Assembly (NCBI GenBank): GCA_030745835.1
Contig: JASLNU010000035.1
Location: forward strand, 14,969 to 78,968
DNA: 64,000 nucleotides
Direction: 5' to 3'
Origin: GCA-2687515 sp002687515
GTDB lineage: Bacteria > Pseudomonadota > Alphaproteobacteria > Rhodospirillales > UBA2165
Shown: piece after piece, positions 8,920 to 17,562 of the stretch
Numbering within the stretch: the first letter of the stretch is position 1
How the letters are laid out: the number at the start of each line of letters is the position of its first letter
The notes under the pieces: generated by a model
What the model was told of the DNA's origin: nothing
The model's database searches: none
What the model saw: only the letters and a program-made list of their open reading frames with translations
Translations under genes and position numbers: made by a program

Positions 8920-9861
8920 TTACAGCGTGCCGGCGAATGCCTCTATATCGTCCGGTGTCTGCACGGAAATGCCGGTCAGATCGCGGTCGATCCGGCGGGT
9001 CAGGCCGGTCAGCACCTTGCCGGCGCCGATCTCGACCACCGTATCGATGCCGTTGTCTCGCATATAAAGCACGCTTTCGCGCCAACGCACGCGCGATGTG
9101 ACCTGTTCGACCAACAGGCGCCGAATTTCCTCGGGCGCGCTTTCGGCGGCGGCGGTGACGTTGGCGATAACCGGAAGGGCGGGCCGGTTGATTTGCATCG
9201 CCGCCAGCCTGTCGGCCATCACATCGGCGGCCGGCGCCATCAAGGCGCAATGAAACGGGGCGCTGACCTGAAGCATGATGCTGCGCTTGGCGCCGCCCGC
9301 GACGGCAATTTCCAAGGCCCGTTCCACCGCCGCCGCATCGCCCGAGATGACCACCTGGCCGGGAGCGTTATCGTTGGCGGCGGTGCAGACCCCGGCGCCG
9401 GCGCCTTCGGCGGCAAACGCCTCGGCTTGATCCAGTTCGACGCCGATCAACGCCGCCATCGCGCCTTCGCCGACCGCAACCGCTTCCTGCATGGCCAGGC
9501 CGCGCGCTTTGAGGATGCGGGCGGCGTCGGCGAGGGTGAAGGCTCGGGTAGCGGTCAGGGCGGTGTATTCGCCAAGCGAATGGCCGGCCACGAACTTGCC
9601 GGCGGCGGCCAGATCGAAGCCGCCTTCCGTGCGGAGAACGGCGATTATTGCCATGCTCACCGCCATCAGCGCCGGCTGGGCATTTTCGGTCAATGTCAGA
9701 TCATCTTCCTCGCCTTGGAACATGAGCCGCGATAGATTCTGCTCCAGTGCATCGTCGACTTCCTGGAACAGATGGCGGGCGGCGGGAAACGCACCCGCCA
9801 GTTCCTTGCCCATGCCCACCGCCTGGGTCCCCTGGCCGGGAAATACAAATGAACGCGCCAT
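8920..9861 (-). CDS. fabD: malonyl-CoA:ACP transacylase
   Basis: FabD moves the malonyl group from CoA to ACP to supply the elongation cycle. The start at 9861 gives 313 residues, beginning MARSFVFPGQGTQAVGMG, the standard FabD N-terminus; the open frame extends 37 codons upstream without family similarity. The nucleophile is Ser95 in GHSLGEYTAL, with the partner His204 in APFHCALM and a conserved Arg in between. It is the first gene of the fab cluster. Its start faces the divergent rpsF operon across 228 bases. Confidence 0.96.
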   Translation of the reverse strand: MARSFVFPGQGTQAVGMGKELAGAFPAARHLFQEVDDALEQNLSRLMFQGEEDDLTLTENAQPALMAVSMAIIAVLRTEGGFDLAAAGKFVAGHSLGEYTALTATRAFTLADAARILKARGLAMQEAVAVGEGAMAALIGVELDQAEAFAAEGAGAGVCTAANDNAPGQVVISGDAAAVERALEIAVAGGAKRSIMLQVSAPFHCALMAPAADVMADRLAAMQINRPALPVIANVTAAAESAPEEIRRLLVEQVTSRVRWRESVLYMRDNGIDTVVEIGAGKVLTGLTRRIDRDLTGISVQTPDDIEAFAGTL

Positions 9862-9965
9862 GCCGACCGCCTCAATTAAATCAATTATCCTTTTGTTGAT
9901 ACAAGCTGACAATTGCCTGTCAAGCTTGGCCAAATGCAACGTTGAAAACGGGTTCGGCGCCGTCC

Positions 9966-9993
9966 TTGCCACTGGGTTCTAATTGTGTATAGT
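9966..9993 (+). promoter_or_regulatory. candidate sigma70-type promoter of the rpsF operon
   Basis: TTGCCA at 9966-9971 and TATAGT at 9988-9993 are separated by 16 bases, a good match to the housekeeping promoter pattern. They lie about 100 bases before rpsF in the gap between divergent fabD and rpsF. Prediction from sequence only. Confidence 0.5.
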
Positions 9994-10012
9994 GCGCGCC
10001 CGAAAACTCCTT

Positions 10013-10065
10013 GCCAGATAAGTGTCTGGCTATGCCCGGCCAAGGCGGCTACCGCCGATGCGGGC
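10013..10065 (+). promoter_or_regulatory. two-hairpin leader of rpsF, possible S6:S18 autoregulatory site
   Basis: Between the promoter and rpsF two stems are visible: GCCAGA/TCTGGC (10013-10030) and a larger hairpin pairing 10034-10038 with 10061-10065 around an inner GGCGG/CCGCC stem (10044-10056). S6:S18 binding leaders upstream of rpsF are known in many bacteria and use a CCG element in a hairpin. A CCG is present here, but its identity with the known motif is not certain. Confidence 0.35.
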
Positions 10066-10089
10066 TGAGACAAGCCGAAAGGGGAATAT

Positions 10090-10668
10090 ATGGCTTATTA
10101 TGAAAGCGTATTTATTGCGCGGCAGGAAATATCCGCGCAGCAAGCTGACGCACTTGCAGATTCATTTACCGGTGTCATCGAGGAAAACGGCGGCAAGGTC
10201 ACCAAGCGGGAAAGCTGGGGCCTGAAATCGCTTGCCTATCGCATAAAAAAGAACCGCAAGGGCCATTATATGATGTTCAACATCGATGGTCCTTCTTCGG
10301 CGGTGCAGGAAATGGAACGTCAAATGCGCCTGAACGAAGACATCCTTCGCATCCTGACCGTCAAGGTTGACGAGCTTGAGGAAGGCCCATCGGCGCAGAT
10401 GCAGGGCCGCTCCGGCCGCGATGGCCGTTACGACGACAATGGTGACCGTCCGCGCCGCGCCAGCCGCGACGACCGCGCCGAAAGCGCCGCTGGTACGGGA
10501 GCCGATGCCAAGCCCGAGGCCAAGGTTGAAGCCAAGCCCGAGGCCGAGGAAGTAAAGGCCGAGGACAAACCAGACGAAGATAGCCCAGACGAAGATAGCC
10601 CAGACAAAGATAGCCCAGACAAAGATAGCAATTCCGATAGCGGAGAAACCGAAGGAGAGGATCAATGA
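10090..10668 (+). CDS. rpsF: 30S ribosomal protein S6 with long acidic tail
   Basis: S6 binds S18 in the platform of the 30S subunit. Residues 1 to about 98 are the S6 fold (MAYYESVFIARQEIS, with KRESWGLKSLAYRIKKNRKG and the conserved YMMFNI strand). The remaining 94 residues are a low-complexity tail: a Gly/Arg/Asp-rich stretch, then Glu/Lys/Pro-rich sequence ending in four DSPDE/K-type units encoded by a tandem 15-bp repeat. The family norm is 95 to 140 residues, with variable acidic tails in alphaproteobacteria. The ribosome-binding site AAAGGGGA precedes the ATG. The stop overlaps the rpsR start by 4 bases. Confidence 0.95.
   Translation: MAYYESVFIARQEISAQQADALADSFTGVIEENGGKVTKRESWGLKSLAYRIKKNRKGHYMMFNIDGPSSAVQEMERQMRLNEDILRILTVKVDELEEGPSAQMQGRSGRDGRYDDNGDRPRRASRDDRAESAAGTGADAKPEAKVEAKPEAEEVKAEDKPDEDSPDEDSPDKDSPDKDSNSDSGETEGEDQ
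10573..10629 (+). repeat. 15-bp tandem repeat within rpsF
   Basis: About 3.8 copies of a 15-bp unit (gacgaagatagccca, in later units gacaaagatagccca) keep the reading frame and encode repeated Asp-Glu/Lys-Asp-Ser-Pro. Units 1-2 and 3-4 differ by one base, so the array looks recently expanded by slippage. Confidence 0.9.
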
Positions 10669-10961
10669 GCGACAGCCAGGCTAGATCTTCGTCGGACCGG
10701 GGCGGCCGGCCGCAGTCCGGAGGCGGCGGTGGCGGCGGGCGGCGGCCTTTTTTCCGGCGCCGTAAAAGTTGCCCGTTTTCAGGCAAGAATTCGCCGAAGA
10801 TCGACTATAAGGACGTCAAGTTGCTGTCGCGCTTTGTTTCCGAGCGCGGCAAGATCGTCCCCAGCCGGATCACGGCGGTTTCAGCCAAAAAGCAGCGCCT
10901 GCTTGCCAAGGCCATCAAAAGGGCCAGGTATCTGGCGCTCCTGCCCTACGTTTCCAGCTAA
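10665..10961 (+). CDS. rpsR: 30S ribosomal protein S18
   Basis: S18 pairs with S6 on the 30S platform. The 98-residue protein has a glycine-rich N-terminal extension (residues about 10-25) and the S18 core: FRRRKSCPFSGKNSPKIDYKD, then LSRFVSERGKIVPSRITAVS, then KKQRLLAKAIKRARYLALLPY. It overlaps rpsF by 4 bases (ATGA), so translation is coupled and keeps the partner proteins in equal amount. Confidence 0.97.
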   Translation: MSDSQARSSSDRGGRPQSGGGGGGGRRPFFRRRKSCPFSGKNSPKIDYKDVKLLSRFVSERGKIVPSRITAVSAKKQRLLAKAIKRARYLALLPYVSS

Positions 10962-11023
10962 TGACCGGGGCCCGGGGCCCCGCGACTGACAGGCCAGGCA
11001 GAGGCAGGCCAAGCGGGGCGGAT

Positions 11024-11968
11024 ATGCATAGGCAATTGATCATAGCAATGGCGGGCGGCCTGGCCAGCGCCGCTTTGTCGCTCGGCGTCCTGACCGGCAG
11101 CGGCGCCGCCATCCTGTTCGCCTATTTTTCGCCGCTGCCGCTTTTACTGGTCGGGCTATCCCTTGGCCTGACCAGCGTATCGGTGGGCATCGCCCTTGCG
11201 GCTATCCTGGTGGCCTGGGTGGCGGGCGCCACTCAGGCCGCAATATACGGAATTTCGCTGGCCTTGCCGGTCTGGCTTATTACCCGATACGCTATCGGCA
11301 CGCGAAAGCTAGCCGGCGGCAGCGCGGCCAGCTATTCGGCCGGGGATATCCTGGCGCGCATGGCCGTGCTCGGCGGGCTGCTGCTTATCTTCACCGCGCT
11401 GATGACGGCATCGAACGAGGGCGGTTTCGCCGGTGCGGTACGCAGCTTCGTCGATACCATACTGGGCGCCCGCCTGGCGGCGAGCGGCGCCATTGACCGT
11501 GAAATGCTGGTCGACCGATTGGTGCCGTTGTTCCCGGCGGCAACCGCGTTGTCCTGGCTGGTGATGTTCGTCATTAACGCCACCCTGGCGCAAAGTTTCA
11601 TCCGCAAGGCCGGAAAAAACCTGCGCTCGCAGACCGGTTACGCGCAAATCACGGTGCCGGAATGGTTCTATTGGATTTTCGTCGCCGTTGCCGCCATCGC
11701 CCTTGTCGCATCGGGACCGGTCGAATATCTGGCGCGCAATTTGGTGGTTGTCCTTAGCGCCCCGTTTTTGTTCGCCGGTCTTGGCGTCATTCATATACTG
11801 GTGCAGCGGGTTGCGCTGCCGGGAATGGCCTTGACCGCGTTTTATATATTTATAATTTTGTTTTCCTGGGCGGGATTTGTTGTTGCCTGGCTCGGGTTTC
11901 TGGAACCCTGGGTCAGGCTGCGTGAACGCTACCGGCAACCGCCCGGGACCGATACGGAGGACGAGTAA
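11024..11968 (+). CDS. DUF2232 polytopic membrane protein
   Basis: A 314-residue inner-membrane protein with about eight hydrophobic segments, of the DUF2232 (YybS-like) group regularly found between rpsR and rplI in alphaproteobacteria. Its biochemical role is not established. The start at 11024 (MHRQLIIAMAGGLASAALSLGV) is preferred because the first membrane segment begins at once. An ATG at 10961, overlapping the rpsR stop by one base, is an alternative that would add 21 mostly polar residues. The stop overlaps the rplI start by one base (TAATG), so it is co-translated within the ribosomal operon. Confidence 0.85.
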   Translation: MHRQLIIAMAGGLASAALSLGVLTGSGAAILFAYFSPLPLLLVGLSLGLTSVSVGIALAAILVAWVAGATQAAIYGISLALPVWLITRYAIGTRKLAGGSAASYSAGDILARMAVLGGLLLIFTALMTASNEGGFAGAVRSFVDTILGARLAASGAIDREMLVDRLVPLFPAATALSWLVMFVINATLAQSFIRKAGKNLRSQTGYAQITVPEWFYWIFVAVAAIALVASGPVEYLARNLVVVLSAPFLFAGLGVIHILVQRVALPGMALTAFYIFIILFSWAGFVVAWLGFLEPWVRLRERYRQPPGTDTEDE

Positions 11969-12687
11969 TGGAAGTCATACTTCTGGAGCGGATAGAAAAA
12001 CTTGGACAGATGGGCGACGTGGTCAACGTGCGCTCCGGGTATGCCCGCAACTACCTTCTGCCGCAAAGAAAGGCGGTCACCGCGACCGGCGACAACAAGA
12101 TATTCTTCGAAGGCCAGCGCGCGCAATTGGAAGCGCGTAATCTCGAGCTTAAATCGGAAGCCGAGAAACTGGGCAAAAAAATCGAGGGGCTGTTGGTGAC
12201 CATGGTGCGCCAGGCAGGCGATGCCGGCCAGCTATACGGTTCGGTCAATGCCCGCGATATCGCCGGCGGCGTGACCGAGGCCGGCTTCAGTATCGAACGC
12301 CGGCAGGTGACGCTCGAGCGGCCGATCAAAACGGTTGGTCTGCACTCCGTTGCCCTGAGCCTGCATCCGGAAGTCCAGGTCACGGTGACCGCCAACGTTG
12401 CCCGCTCCGCCGACGAGGCCGAGATTCAGGAACGCACCGGTGAAGCGGTGATCAGGACCGACGAGGATGAGACCGGCGAACAGGACCTGCTGGCCCAGGC
12501 CCTGGCCGAGGATAATGAGACCGAGGATGATCAGAAAACCGGTGCCGGGGATGAAGGCGAAGGCGAAGACCAAGGCGGGGAGCAATCAGATAGCGCCGCA
12601 GAGGCCGAAGCCGATGCGCAGGAAGAGGACCCCGCCGCCGGGCAGAGCCAAGAAAATGTAGACGCGGAGGGTGACAAGGAGTCATAA
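11968..12687 (+). CDS. rplI: 50S ribosomal protein L9 with acidic C-terminal extension
   Basis: L9 binds 23S rRNA at the base of the L1 stalk and limits frameshifting. The N-terminal domain (MEVILLERIEKLGQMGDVVNVRSG, with YARNYLLPQ) is canonical, followed by the long connecting helix and the C-terminal RNA-binding domain up to about residue 148. A further 90 or so residues, very rich in Glu, Asp and Gln, extend the protein to 239 against a usual 150. S6 in the same operon has a similar acidic tail. It overlaps the DUF2232 gene by one base. Confidence 0.95.
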   Translation: MEVILLERIEKLGQMGDVVNVRSGYARNYLLPQRKAVTATGDNKIFFEGQRAQLEARNLELKSEAEKLGKKIEGLLVTMVRQAGDAGQLYGSVNARDIAGGVTEAGFSIERRQVTLERPIKTVGLHSVALSLHPEVQVTVTANVARSADEAEIQERTGEAVIRTDEDETGEQDLLAQALAEDNETEDDQKTGAGDEGEGEDQGGEQSDSAAEAEADAQEEDPAAGQSQENVDAEGDKES

Positions 12688-12732
12688 TAGCCCGCAACTT
12701 AACGGGGTGCCACTTTGCGGGAGGTGGGCCGG

Positions 12733-13974
12733 ATGTTTCTTGTCGGTTTGTTGTTACGCCAGATCATCCAAAAGGGAACGCTTGAAATTATTGATGCGGG
12801 TGGGCGTCTGCACCGTTTCGGCGACGGCACCGATCCCAAGGTCACGATCCGCGCCCATAAGCGCTTGTTTCCCTGGAGGCTGGCTTTTTCGCCGTCGATG
12901 ACGCTCGGCGAAAGCTACATGGATGGCAGCCTGACGGTCGAAAACGGCGGCCATATATCCGATTTTTTGGCTCTGATTTCGGAAAATGTCGGGAACGCCG
13001 GCTATCCAAAATTCAACAAATTCTTCATGGCCGTTGACACGCTGTTCCGGCGCATTCAGCAATTCAATCCGATCGCCCGGGCGCAGCGTAACGTCGCCCA
13101 CCACTACGATTTGTCGGGCGGGCTGTACGAACTGTTCCTGGACCCGGACAAGCAGTATTCCTGTGCCTATTTCGAAACACCCGACACCAGCCTCGCCACC
13201 GCGCAGGAAGACAAGAAACATCACATTGCCGCCAAACTTCTGCTTGGCGAAGGCCAGCGCGTCCTCGATATCGGATCGGGATGGGGCGGTTTGGGCCTTT
13301 ATCTCGCGCGCCGGTTCCAGGCGCGGGTGACGGGCATCACCCTATCGGAAGAACAGTACAAAATTTCGAACCAGCGCGCGGCTGAGGAAAACCTGTCGCG
13401 CAATGCCGAGTTCCAGCTTCGCGATTACCGGACGCTGGAAGGCGAATTTGACCGCATCGTTTCGGTCGGTATGTTCGAGCATGTGGGTGTCAATCACTAC
13501 CGGGCCTTTTTCCAGAAATTGAAGGACTTACTGGCCGCCGATGGCGTCGCGCTTTTACATACCATCGGGCGCAAGGGCCGGCCGGTTTCTACCGATCGCT
13601 GGGTCCGCAAATACTTATTTCCCGGCGGCTGCATTCCCGCTCTATCTGAAATCACGCCGGCAATCGAAAAAGCAGGGCTGCTGGTCACCGACGTCGAAGT
13701 TCTTGGGCCCCACTACGCCGAAACCTTGCGCGCCTGGCAAAAGAACTTCCAGGCTAACCGCAACCAGGCCCTGGAAATTTATGACGAACGCTTCTGCCGC
13801 ATGTGGGAATATTACCTGGCCTCCAGCGAGATTGCCTTTCGCCATCTGGACATGACCGTCTTCCAAATCCAATTGGCGCTGCGGCAGGATGCGGTTCCGA
13901 TGTCCCGCAATTACATCGCGCTCACCGAATCGGCCTTAAAAAACCCGAAAGCGGACAGCAGCCGCGCCGCCTGA
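12733..13974 (+). CDS. cfa: cyclopropane-fatty-acyl-phospholipid synthase family protein
   Basis: SAM-dependent enzyme that adds a methylene bridge to unsaturated acyl chains of membrane phospholipids. The 413-residue protein has the N-terminal lipid-binding part, then HHYDLSGGLYELFLDPDKQYSCAYF, the SAM motif VLDIGSGWGGLGLYLA, and EHVGVNHYRAFF, all typical of the CFA synthase family. The start at 12733 follows GGGAGGTGGG; a TTG six codons earlier is possible. It may still belong to the ribosomal operon (45 bases after rplI) but more likely has its own control. Other family members make mycolic or methylated lipids, so the exact product is inferred. Confidence 0.88.
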   Translation: MFLVGLLLRQIIQKGTLEIIDAGGRLHRFGDGTDPKVTIRAHKRLFPWRLAFSPSMTLGESYMDGSLTVENGGHISDFLALISENVGNAGYPKFNKFFMAVDTLFRRIQQFNPIARAQRNVAHHYDLSGGLYELFLDPDKQYSCAYFETPDTSLATAQEDKKHHIAAKLLLGEGQRVLDIGSGWGGLGLYLARRFQARVTGITLSEEQYKISNQRAAEENLSRNAEFQLRDYRTLEGEFDRIVSVGMFEHVGVNHYRAFFQKLKDLLAADGVALLHTIGRKGRPVSTDRWVRKYLFPGGCIPALSEITPAIEKAGLLVTDVEVLGPHYAETLRAWQKNFQANRNQALEIYDERFCRMWEYYLASSEIAFRHLDMTVFQIQLALRQDAVPMSRNYIALTESALKNPKADSSRAA

Positions 13975-13990
13975 ACGCGGCTCGCCGGTT

Positions 13991-14010
13991 TTCCCGCGTA
14001 GCCGCGGGAA
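13991..14010 (+). terminator. hairpin after cfa, possible terminator
   Basis: A perfect 8-bp GC-rich stem (TTCCCGCG/CGCGGGAA) with a 4-base loop lies 17 bases after the cfa stop. Only a short GATTTTC tract follows, so it is a weak rho-independent terminator or simply a hairpin. Confidence 0.35.
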
Positions 14011-14107
14011 CGGGTGATTTTCAAGGGCTTTGGAAGTTATCCCCGATATCCTCAAGGCTGTTGATCGATTCCGCCTTCCCCCGCTTCCCGTCCGGCTGTA
14101 ATTTGCG

Positions 14108-15634
14108 ATGATGGCGACGGGCGCACAACAACCGGTTTCCTTATCTCCGGCCGAGGGCGAAGAACGGACACTTCCGTCCTTCCGCTCGCCGCCGCACAAT
14201 TTCGAAGCGGAAAAGGCGCTTCTGGGCGCCTTGATGGCCAATAACAACGCCTACGACCGGGTTTCCGATTTTCTGCGCCCGGAACAATTCGCCGATCCGG
14301 TGCACGGCCGCATCTACGAAGCCATCGCCAAGCTTCTCGATGCCAACCAAATCGCCGATCCGGTCACCCTGATAAACTTTTTCGAACAGGACGACACGCT
14401 CGCCGATGTCGGCGGCTCCGACTATTTGGCCGAACTAGCGGCATCCATGGTAAGCATCATCAACGCCCGGGAATACGGCCAGATCATTTACGATCTGCAT
14501 CTGAAGCGCCAGCTTATCGATTTCGGCGAACAGGTCGTCAACCGCGCCTTCAGCCCCGAGGTCGACGATCCCTCGATGATGCAGATCGGCGACGCCGAGC
14601 AGCAGCTTTACGACCTGGCCATGACCGGCGAGTTGGAAGGCGGCTTCCAGGCATTCGACGTATCGATCAAGGAAGCCATCATGCGGGCCGAAATAGCCCA
14701 CAAGCGGGACGGGCGCCTGGCCGGCGTCGGCACCGGGCTGCGCGATATCGACGATCTCTTGGGCGGCTTTCATCCCTCGGATTTGATTATCCTGGCAGGG
14801 CGCCCATCGATGGGAAAAACGGCACTGGCCACCAATATCGCCTTCAACGCCGCCTACGATTATGAAACCGAAACCGACGCCAACGGGAACACCCGGACCA
14901 TAAACGGCGCCGTCGTCGGGTTTTTCTCCCTCGAAATGTCGTCGGAACAACTGGCGGCGCGCATCCTTTCGGAACAGACCGAAATCGCCTCCGATAAAAT
15001 GCGCCGCGGCACGCTGACCAACGAGGAATTCGACAAGCTGGTCGAGGCGGCGCGCATGCTGCACAACCTGCCTATCTTCATTGATGACACGCCGGCTCTG
15101 ACCGTGAATACGCTGCGCACGCGGGCGCGGCGGCTGAAAAGCCAGCACAATCTCGGCCTGGTCATCGTCGATTACCTGCAACTGATGCAGGGCAATCTCC
15201 GCACCGACAACCGGGTTCTTGAAATCGGCGAGATCACGCGCGGGCTCAAGACCCTGGCGAAAGAATTGGAAGTCCCGGTTTTGGCCCTCTCGCAACTCAG
15301 CCGCGCCGTCGAACAGCGCGAGGACAAGCGCCCGCTATTGTCGGATCTGCGTGAATCGGGAACCATCGAACAGGATTCTGACGTGGTCAGCTTCATCTTC
15401 CGCGAAGCCTATTATCTTGAACGCGGGGAACCGGTCCATCGCCAGGATGAATCGACCGAAAAATTCTCCGAGCGCCATGAACGCTGGCAAACCCGCAGCG
15501 ATGAAATGAAACACCGTTCGGAATTGATCATCGCCAAGCAGCGCCACGGCCCGACCGGCAACGTCTCGCTGTACTTCGACGGCACCTATACGCGCTTTGC
15601 CGACTTGGACACTCAGCATACCGATACTTATTAA
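14108..15634 (+). CDS. dnaB: replicative DNA helicase DnaB
   Basis: DnaB is the hexameric ATP-driven helicase at the replication fork. The 508-residue protein has the N-terminal DnaB domain (PPHNFEAEKALLGALM, about residues 27-130) and the RecA-like core with Walker A GRPSMGKTALATN, Walker B LVIVDYLQLM, and the LSQLSRAVEQREDKRPLLSDLRESG region (sensor and arginine-finger side) written here only as LSQLSRAVEQRED and LSDLRESG. Family length is about 450-500, and no intein is present. It precedes alr by 18 bases, an order seen widely in alphaproteobacteria. Confidence 0.97.
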   Translation: MMATGAQQPVSLSPAEGEERTLPSFRSPPHNFEAEKALLGALMANNNAYDRVSDFLRPEQFADPVHGRIYEAIAKLLDANQIADPVTLINFFEQDDTLADVGGSDYLAELAASMVSIINAREYGQIIYDLHLKRQLIDFGEQVVNRAFSPEVDDPSMMQIGDAEQQLYDLAMTGELEGGFQAFDVSIKEAIMRAEIAHKRDGRLAGVGTGLRDIDDLLGGFHPSDLIILAGRPSMGKTALATNIAFNAAYDYETETDANGNTRTINGAVVGFFSLEMSSEQLAARILSEQTEIASDKMRRGTLTNEEFDKLVEAARMLHNLPIFIDDTPALTVNTLRTRARRLKSQHNLGLVIVDYLQLMQGNLRTDNRVLEIGEITRGLKTLAKELEVPVLALSQLSRAVEQREDKRPLLSDLRESGTIEQDSDVVSFIFREAYYLERGEPVHRQDESTEKFSERHERWQTRSDEMKHRSELIIAKQRHGPTGNVSLYFDGTYTRFADLDTQHTDTY

Positions 15635-15652
15635 GCCGTTCCGGGGGGTGCC

Positions 15653-16786
15653 ATGACCGAAACCTCGGACGCCGAATTGACCATCGACCTGGGCGCCGTT
15701 CAAGGCAACTATCAAATTTTAAGCGGCTATCTGCCGGCCGCCGAATTGGCGGCGGTGGTCAAGGCCGACGCCTATGGGTTGGGCATGAGCCGCATCGCCC
15801 CGGCCCTTAGGCACGCCGGCTGCAAGACATTCTTTGTCGCCACCTGCGCCGAGGGCATCAAACTTCGCGCCATCCTAAACGATGCCGATATCCATGTCTT
15901 CAACGGCCCGTTGCCCGGTGAAGAACCCGATTTCACCGAGGCGCGGCTGGTGCCGGTCCTCAACAGCCTGGAGCAACTGGCGATCTGGTCCGCCCATTGC
16001 GCCGGCTCGGAGACAACTTGCGCGGCCGATATTCAAATCGATTCCGGTATGACACGGTTGGGCCTGGACATGAAGGACCTGGCGCGGCTCGAATCTGAGC
16101 CGGATTTATTGGCCCCGATCGAGGTCGATGTGGTGCTCAGCCACCTGGCTTGCGCCGACCAGCCGGAGCATCCGATGAACACCCAACAACTGGCGTCATT
16201 CGAAGCCGCGGGCGCCAATATCAAGGGCAAGCGCCTAAGCCTCGCATCGTCATCGGCGATATATCTCGGGCCCCAATATCACTTCGATTTGGCACGCGCC
16301 GGGGCCGCGCTCTACGGCGTGAACCCAACGCCGGCGAAACCCAACCCGATGCGGCAAGTCATTCGAATTCAAGGGAAAATTCTGCAAGTTCGCTCCGTTG
16401 ACACCCCTCGGAGCGTTGGCTATGGTGCCACCCACCGGGCCACCCGGCCGTCGAAGATCGCGACCGTCGCCGTCGGCTATGCCGACGGTTATTTGCGTTC
16501 TCTCGGCAATGCCGGGACAGCCTATATCGATAGCCATGAGGTAGCCGTGGTGGGGCGCGTGTCGATGGATCTGACGACTCTCGATGTCGCCGACGTGCCC
16601 GATGAACTTCTCGCCTTGGGCCGCCCGGTTGATCTCGTCGGCCCTTTCAATCCGGTCGATCGGCTGGCCCGCCAGGCGGGCACCATCGGTTATGAGATTT
16701 TGACCAATATCGGTAGGCGCTATCGGCGCCGTTACGTGGGCTGGGAAGGAATGCCAGAAGGAACGCCAGAAGGAATGCCGGAATGA
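15653..16786 (+). CDS. alr: alanine racemase
   Basis: PLP enzyme that makes D-alanine for peptidoglycan. The PLP lysine lies in VVKADAYGLG (about residue 40), and the second catalytic base Tyr is in SVGYGATHR, with VAVGYADGYLR and GRVSMDLTTLDV as further family blocks. Length is 377 residues, normal apart from an odd C-terminal tail EGMPEGTPEGMPE encoded by a 12-bp repeat. The ATG follows GGGGGT. The stop overlaps the mlaE start by 4 bases. The tail repeat carries several AGAAGGAA ribosome-binding-like motifs directly before the mlaE start. Confidence 0.95.
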   Translation: MTETSDAELTIDLGAVQGNYQILSGYLPAAELAAVVKADAYGLGMSRIAPALRHAGCKTFFVATCAEGIKLRAILNDADIHVFNGPLPGEEPDFTEARLVPVLNSLEQLAIWSAHCAGSETTCAADIQIDSGMTRLGLDMKDLARLESEPDLLAPIEVDVVLSHLACADQPEHPMNTQQLASFEAAGANIKGKRLSLASSSAIYLGPQYHFDLARAGAALYGVNPTPAKPNPMRQVIRIQGKILQVRSVDTPRSVGYGATHRATRPSKIATVAVGYADGYLRSLGNAGTAYIDSHEVAVVGRVSMDLTTLDVADVPDELLALGRPVDLVGPFNPVDRLARQAGTIGYEILTNIGRRYRRRYVGWEGMPEGTPEGMPE

Positions 16787-17562
16787 ATTTTCTGCAATCG
16801 GTCGGCCGCTTTACGCTCGCCTTCCTGGGAACCGCCGGCCGGCTCAGCGTCTTCACCGGCACCGCTCTGATGCACGCCGTGCGTCCGCCTTTTTATCCGC
16901 GCATTATCCTCAAGCAAATGATCGAGATCGGATATTTCTCGCTTCCCGTGGTCGGGCTGACCGCCGTGTTCGCGGGGATGGTGCTGGCGCTGCAAAGTTT
17001 CACCGGATTTTCGCGCTTTTCCGCCGAGGGCGCGGTCGCCAATGTGGTTGTCCTGTCGATCACGCGCGAGCTTGGCCCGGTGCTGGCCGGGCTGATGGTA
17101 TCGGGGCGTATCGGCGCTTCGATGGCCGCCGAGATCGGCACCATGCGGGTCACCGAACAGGTCGACGCGCTGTCGACGCTTGCGACCAACCCGTTTAAGT
17201 ATCTGGTGGCGCCGCGCTTCATCGCCGGGCTGACGATGCTTCCGATTCTGGTGTTTATCGCCGATATTATCGGAATTCTGGGCGGTTATCTGGTCAGCGT
17301 CTACGCGCTTGGCTTCAATCCGTCCAACTACCTGCAGAACACCTGGGACTTCATGGAAGCGTTCGACGTCGTATCGGGCCTGGTAAAGGCCAGCGTGTTC
17401 GGTTTTATCATCACCCTGATGGGCTGTTACCACGGTTATTATTCCAAGGGCGGCGCCCAAGGCGTCGGCCAGGCGACCACCAACGCCGTGGTCTCGGCAT
17501 CGATCCTGATCCTCTGTTTCGACTACATCCTCACCCAGATTTTCTTTATCACGGATGGCTGA
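16783..17562 (+). CDS. mlaE: MlaE-type ABC transporter permease
   Basis: Inner-membrane permease of the Mla/MCE type that moves phospholipids between the inner and outer membrane. The 259-residue protein has the conserved MlaE domain: IGYFSLPVVGLTAVFAGMV, the cytosolic coupling segment ELGPVLAGLMVSGRIG followed by ASMAAEIGTMRVTEQVDAL, and about five membrane segments. It overlaps alr by 4 bases and mlaF by 8, so it is tightly coupled. No MCE-domain substrate-binding gene (mlaD) or mlaB/mlaC follows here; radA comes next, so these partners must lie elsewhere. Confidence 0.9.
   Translation: MNFLQSVGRFTLAFLGTAGRLSVFTGTALMHAVRPPFYPRIILKQMIEIGYFSLPVVGLTAVFAGMVLALQSFTGFSRFSAEGAVANVVVLSITRELGPVLAGLMVSGRIGASMAAEIGTMRVTEQVDALSTLATNPFKYLVAPRFIAGLTMLPILVFIADIIGILGGYLVSVYALGFNPSNYLQNTWDFMEAFDVVSGLVKASVFGFIITLMGCYHGYYSKGGAQGVGQATTNAVVSASILILCFDYILTQIFFITDG

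Noticed and set aside
8870..9250. Extended N-terminus of fabG
   Set aside because: The upstream part is Arg-rich antisense of fabD; a strong ribosome-binding site precedes the shorter start with the standard FabG N-terminus.
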